Of a stretch of 15,000 nucleotides of DNA, positions 12,861 through 15,000 are shown piece by piece; position 1 is the stretch's first letter, and each line of letters starts with the position of its first letter. The DNA lies in the NCBI GenBank assembly GCA_905221605.1, contig CAJNDS010000469.1:578185-593184 (forward strand). Reading direction: 5' to 3'. The stretch is from Symbiodinium natans. Its lineage: Eukaryota > Sar > Dinophyceae > Suessiales > Symbiodiniaceae. The position numbers were made by a program, and so were the translations under genes. Under the pieces are notes generated by a model. It made no database searches. It worked only from the letters and a program-made list of their open reading frames with translations, and was not told where the DNA came from.

Positions 12861-12869
12861 ACACACAAC

Positions 12870-13016
12870 AAAAAGCAAAAGAAAAATGAAAACAAGATGA
12901 GTCATCGTAAGTAGCAGTCATGAAAAGCGAGTACAAACGTAGTAATCAAAACAAATAGTAGTAATACAAATGAATTGCAAGTAGTAATAAGAATGATATG
13001 CTTTGGACCTTCGGTG
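12870..13016. repeat. AT-rich degenerate block with ACCTTCGGT edge
   Basis: AGTAGTAAT-type degenerate trinucleotides ending in ACCTTCGGTGG at about 13007-13016, the inverse of the motif that starts the 87-bp duplicated units at 10754 and 10841. It looks like a diverged inverted relative of that AT-rich unit. Confidence 0.6.
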
Positions 13017-13043
13017 GTAGGGCTGCAAGTGAACCCTGAACCT

Positions 13044-13129
13044 TGAGATGTTCCCCCTTATACTAACAGTCCTTAATAGGGATTAACTATAATCCCTATT
13101 AAGGACTGCAAGTATGAGGGGGAACATCT
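13044..13129. mobile_element. Family A foldback copy A4, intact palindrome
   Basis: This is the best-preserved copy. Outer arms are GAGATGTTCCCCCTTATAC and GTATGAGGGGGAACATC. The inner stem is a perfect 19-bp palindrome, CAGTCCTTAATAGGGATTA (13067-13085) against its complement (13090-13108), with a 4-base loop. The direct word CTGAACCT lies at 13036-13043 and 13128-13135. Because the flanks are telomere-like, this candidate duplication is uncertain. Confidence 0.8.
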
Positions 13130-13215
13130 GAACCTGAACCCCCAAACCCATGGCCCCACATCTCAACAGCACGGTCTCTGATGGCAGCAAGAAGCTGCGG
13201 GGTGGTTTGGGGTTT
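13130..13215 (-). other. Short exon-like island
   Basis: On the minus strand ACCACCCCGCAG is followed by the open frame LLAAIRDRAVEMWGHGFGGS, which continues into element A4 and stops there. Only about 18 codons come from outside repeats. Confidence 0.2.
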
Positions 13216-13395
13216 TCCCTAAACCGGGAACCCTAAACCCTGAACCCTACACCCAAAACCCTAAACCCTAGGGGTTCAGAGGTTCGGAGGCTTAGGGTGT
13301 TTAGGGTTTGGGGCTTAGGGATTAGGGGTTTAGGGGTTTAGGTAGGGTTTAGGAGATTGCGTAAGGGGTTTGGGGGTTCAGGGTTCACAAAAAGC
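13216..13395. repeat. C-to-G telomeric junction
   Basis: CCCTAAA and CCCTGAA units (13217-13270) meet GGGGTTCAG-type G-strand units at CCCTAGGGG (about 13267-13275), continuing as degenerate TTTAGGG to 13390. Confidence 0.88.
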
Positions 13396-13479
13396 CAGAG
13401 CTTCCACAGCCCCGCGCGTCATGGGCGGAGGATGAATCCTTACCCGCAAACCAAAATCTCCAAACCATTGAACCCCCAA

Positions 13480-13635
13480 ACTTTTGGGGTTTTGGATTTA
13501 GGTTTTGGGTTTCACCCTAACCCCAAGACCTAAATGCCAAACCCTAAACCCCAAACCCGAACCCTTAACCCTAAACCCCGAACCCTAAACCCCGCATCCT
13601 ACACCTAAACCCTAAACCCTAAACCCTAAACCCTC
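13480..13635. repeat. G-to-C telomeric block
   Basis: A short G-strand segment rich in TTTTGGG (13480-13515) switches to about 17 C-strand units with CCCCAAA and CCCCGAA variants. Confidence 0.88.
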
Positions 13636-13718
13636 TTGACTGGCTCGGGGCTTGGTCGGTGCAGTTCCATGCTGTGCTGGTGCCTGGGTTCCGGGCTAGC
13701 ACTCAAGGTCCAGAGTAG
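13635..13718 (+). other. Exon-like island, plus strand
   Basis: The plus-strand frame reads LDWLGAWSVQFHAVLVPGFR then ASTQGPE and a TAG at 13716. CTTGGTCGGTGCAG at its centre is acceptor-like. The upstream flank is C-strand telomeric sequence, pyrimidine-rich in the sense direction. Confidence 0.22.
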
Positions 13719-14000
13719 GGTTTAGGGTTTAGGGTTTGGGGTTTAGGGTTTAGGGTTTGGGGCTGAGGGTCTTCGGTTTTGGGGTTCAGGATTCCATATA
13801 GCCCTGAGCCGCCGAACCGCCGAATCCATGAGGCCGCGATACCCCTATATTGTTTAAGCCCAAAAAGCTCTGAACTCCAACCATTAGGGTTTAGGGTTTG
13901 GGGTTTGGGGTTTAGGATTTAGGGTTTAGGGTTTGGGGCTTGGGGTTTAGGATTTAGGGTTTAGGGTTTAGGATTTAGGATTTGGGGTTTAGGGTTCCTG
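13719..14000. repeat. G-strand telomeric blocks
   Basis: TTTAGGG and TTTGGGG units lie at 13719-13770 and 13885-13998. A complex spacer at 13790-13880 separates them. In the second block the group TTTGGGGTTTAGGATTTAGGG is repeated with small changes. Confidence 0.92.
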
Positions 14001-14011
14001 AGCCCTAATCA

Positions 14012-14140
14012 TCAAAGTCTTGGGAGTTTTTCTTCTTGCCATCCTTGCAAGCTCACTGAGAACGTTCCTGGACCCGGCCCCACGTTGGCCCTGTCAACAC
14101 CTACAAGCACACTTGCGGGCTGAGGGGGCGATTGGTGCAT
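14012..14140 (-). other. 42-codon ATG-initiated ORF, doubtful
   Basis: A complete frame of 42 residues starts at the ATG complementary to 14138-14140 and stops at 14012-14014. It contains VLVGVDRANVGPGPGTFSVS and SLQGWQEEKLPRL. The GPGPGTF segment resembles the Pro-Gly motif of sperm-tail PG-rich repeats, but one short match is not enough to assign it. A GTGTTGACAG acceptor-like motif lies inside. It could be a small gene, an exon, or chance. Confidence 0.2.
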
Positions 14141-14152
14141 TCGGGCTTCTAT

Positions 14153-14246
14153 TTGCTTAACAACCCCCAAAGATGTATAATACAAATCCCTATGTTGCCC
14201 TTATAAGGAATCATGGTTTTTATCTTGCGGGGGGTTCTTACTTGCA
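14153..14246. mobile_element. Imperfect foldback element G
   Basis: The left arm TTGCTTAACAACCCCCAAAG and the right arm CTTGCGGGGGGTTCTTACTT pair imperfectly over about 20 bases. The centre contains CCCTTATAAGG, a word class also found in the arms of families A, B and C. It is weaker than the other foldbacks. Confidence 0.4.
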
Positions 14247-14304
14247 GTTTTCGGGGGCCTTCGGACTTCAATTCAAGGTTCTTGGCGTTGTGCGACAGAG
14301 TCGG

Positions 14305-14425
14305 CTACAACCCTAAACCCTGAACCCTAAACGCTAAACCCTAAACCCTAAACCACAACCCTAAACCCTCAACCCTAAACTAAACCCTAAACCCTAAACC
14401 CCGAACCCCTAAACCCCTACCCCTA
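14305..14425. repeat. Telomeric array, C-strand
   Basis: About 17 CCCTAAA-type units with CGCTAAA, CCACAA and CCCTCAA variants. Confidence 0.94.
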
Positions 14426-14510
14426 TAAGCCGACTGTAGGCGAGTGGCAGGCCACGAGTGGCGGAGGCAACGTTGTAGTGGTGGTGCTTGTGGTGGTCGT
14501 TCCCTGGCAT
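14409..14510 (-). other. 33-codon His-rich ORF, doubtful
   Basis: An ATG frame on the minus strand starts at 14510 and contains MPGNDHHKHHHYNVASATRG then LPLAYSRLIG, stopping inside telomeric sequence at 14409. The HHKHHH cluster comes from a GTG-rich stretch (GTAGTGGTGGTGCTTGTGGTG), itself a degenerate trinucleotide. A gene is not supported. Confidence 0.12.
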
Positions 14511-14529
14511 ACTTCCCACAACCCTTAGG

Positions 14530-14600
14530 GCGTTTTAGGGTTTAGGGCTTAGGGTTCAGGGTTTAGGGTTTAAGGTTTAGGGTTTTGGTTTTATGGTTTC
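14530..14600. repeat. Short telomeric block, G-strand
   Basis: About eight TTTAGGG-type units with CTTAGGG, TTCAGGG and TTTAAGG variants. Confidence 0.92.
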
Positions 14601-14924
14601 GGCCCTACACACTACATTCCTTCAGCTGCAACCTCAACATCTAAACAGCCCTGCAGCTTAGGGTCTTGGGTAGAGTCGCTTAGGGACTAGGGCCGAGGGG
14701 CCCGGGGCATCCAGGGATAAACCCTAAACCCTAAACCCTAAGCCCTAAACCTTGGGTTTGGATGTCGGGTTTGCCTCGAACCCCTACACACTCATGCATG
14801 CAAGTCTACGGGGAGTGAGGAGAAGAACATAAACATTCCAGTTCCCGAGCCACCCGAAACAAGGAAATAACCACAAAGTCCACCTGCTCATACCCTGAAG
14901 GGCACGAATCAGAAGGGCTGCTTA
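14601..14924. other. Complex spacer with one C-strand telomeric block
   Basis: Complex sequence with five CCCTAAA-type units at 14718-14752 and a CATGCATG palindrome near 14793. The 14800-14920 segment is A-rich complex sequence. No gene or RNA is recognised. Confidence 0.5.
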
Positions 14925-15000
14925 GGAGGGTTTAGGGTCGAGGGCTACGTTGGGAAATGTCGCGTTTTCGGGTTTAGGGTTTAGTTAGGGTTTTAAGGTT
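14925..15000. repeat. Telomeric block, G-strand, cut by window end
   Basis: TTTAGGG units with TCGAGGG, TTTCGGG and TTAGGGTTTTAAGG variants continue to the last base. The array probably extends beyond the window. Confidence 0.88.

Noticed and set aside
14409-14510. His-rich HHKHHH metal-binding peptide
   Set aside because: The cluster comes from a degenerate GTG trinucleotide stretch in a 33-codon frame that ends in telomeric sequence.
1-15000. Possible tRNA or rRNA genes in the complex islands
   Set aside because: I found no recognisable tRNA B-box-like GGTTCGAATCC arm with matching acceptor stem and no conserved rRNA words; a covariance-model scan would be the decisive check.
1-15000. The window as an actual chromosome end
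   Set aside because: Telomeric blocks alternate in orientation and none is a long terminal run at either window edge, so these are interstitial or subtelomeric repeats.

Overview
The window is non-coding, repeat-dominated eukaryotic nuclear DNA and looks subtelomeric. The dominant motif is the plant-type telomere heptamer TTTAGGG / CCCTAAA. It occurs in roughly forty separate blocks of about 2 to 30 units, in both orientations, across the whole 15 kb. This unit is known from land plants, many green algae, dinoflagellates, chromerids and some other protists, and argues against animals and most fungi (TTAGGG). The sequence alone does not settle the organism. An algal or protist genome with intron-bearing genes is my best guess. 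I see no bacterial features, no rRNA or tRNA gene, no CRISPR array and no long open reading frame of normal composition.

Layout. 1-90 is an 8-bp telomere-like array (CTAAAACG). 255-715 is a (CT)n tract followed by a long AACAATAT minisatellite. 770-1660 mixes a GC-rich island, a 64-codon ORF, a 33-base poly-C tract and two adjacent foldback elements. 1720-5130 is interstitial telomeric arrays, including homogenised TTGAGGG blocks and a 10-bp TTTAGGGAGC satellite, two foldback elements, and short complex islands. 5170-7240 holds arrays that switch orientation repeatedly. 7280-8580 carries a tight hairpin and three more foldback elements among islands with protein-like frames. 8580-10100 is mostly telomeric, with a head-to-head G-to-C junction near 9738. 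10250-12000 is low-complexity: poly-C (24 and 92 bases), a 26-bp minisatellite, a duplicated AT-rich 87-bp unit and ATAATA-type tracts. 12100-12295 is a pure TTTGGGG array. 12300-15000 returns to mixed telomeric blocks, three foldback elements and islands.

The most interesting signal is a set of small foldback (MITE-like) inverted-repeat elements lying between and inside telomeric arrays. One family, with core GATGTTCCCCCTTATACTAACAGTCC, is present in three inverted-repeat copies and two broken ones; one copy is bounded by a 10-bp direct repeat. Several foldback elements have telomere-like tracts inside one arm or at a truncated edge, so they may be recurrent capture sites for telomeric DNA.

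A second, weaker signal is a series of 60-150 bp islands of complex sequence with open, protein-like frames and splice-like borders. They may be small exons or decayed gene pieces whose flanks have been filled with telomeric repeats. Canonical heptamer arrays put a stop codon in each frame of both strands about every 21 bases. That is why long ORFs here appear only in variant arrays and homopolymers, and why I call no confident gene.
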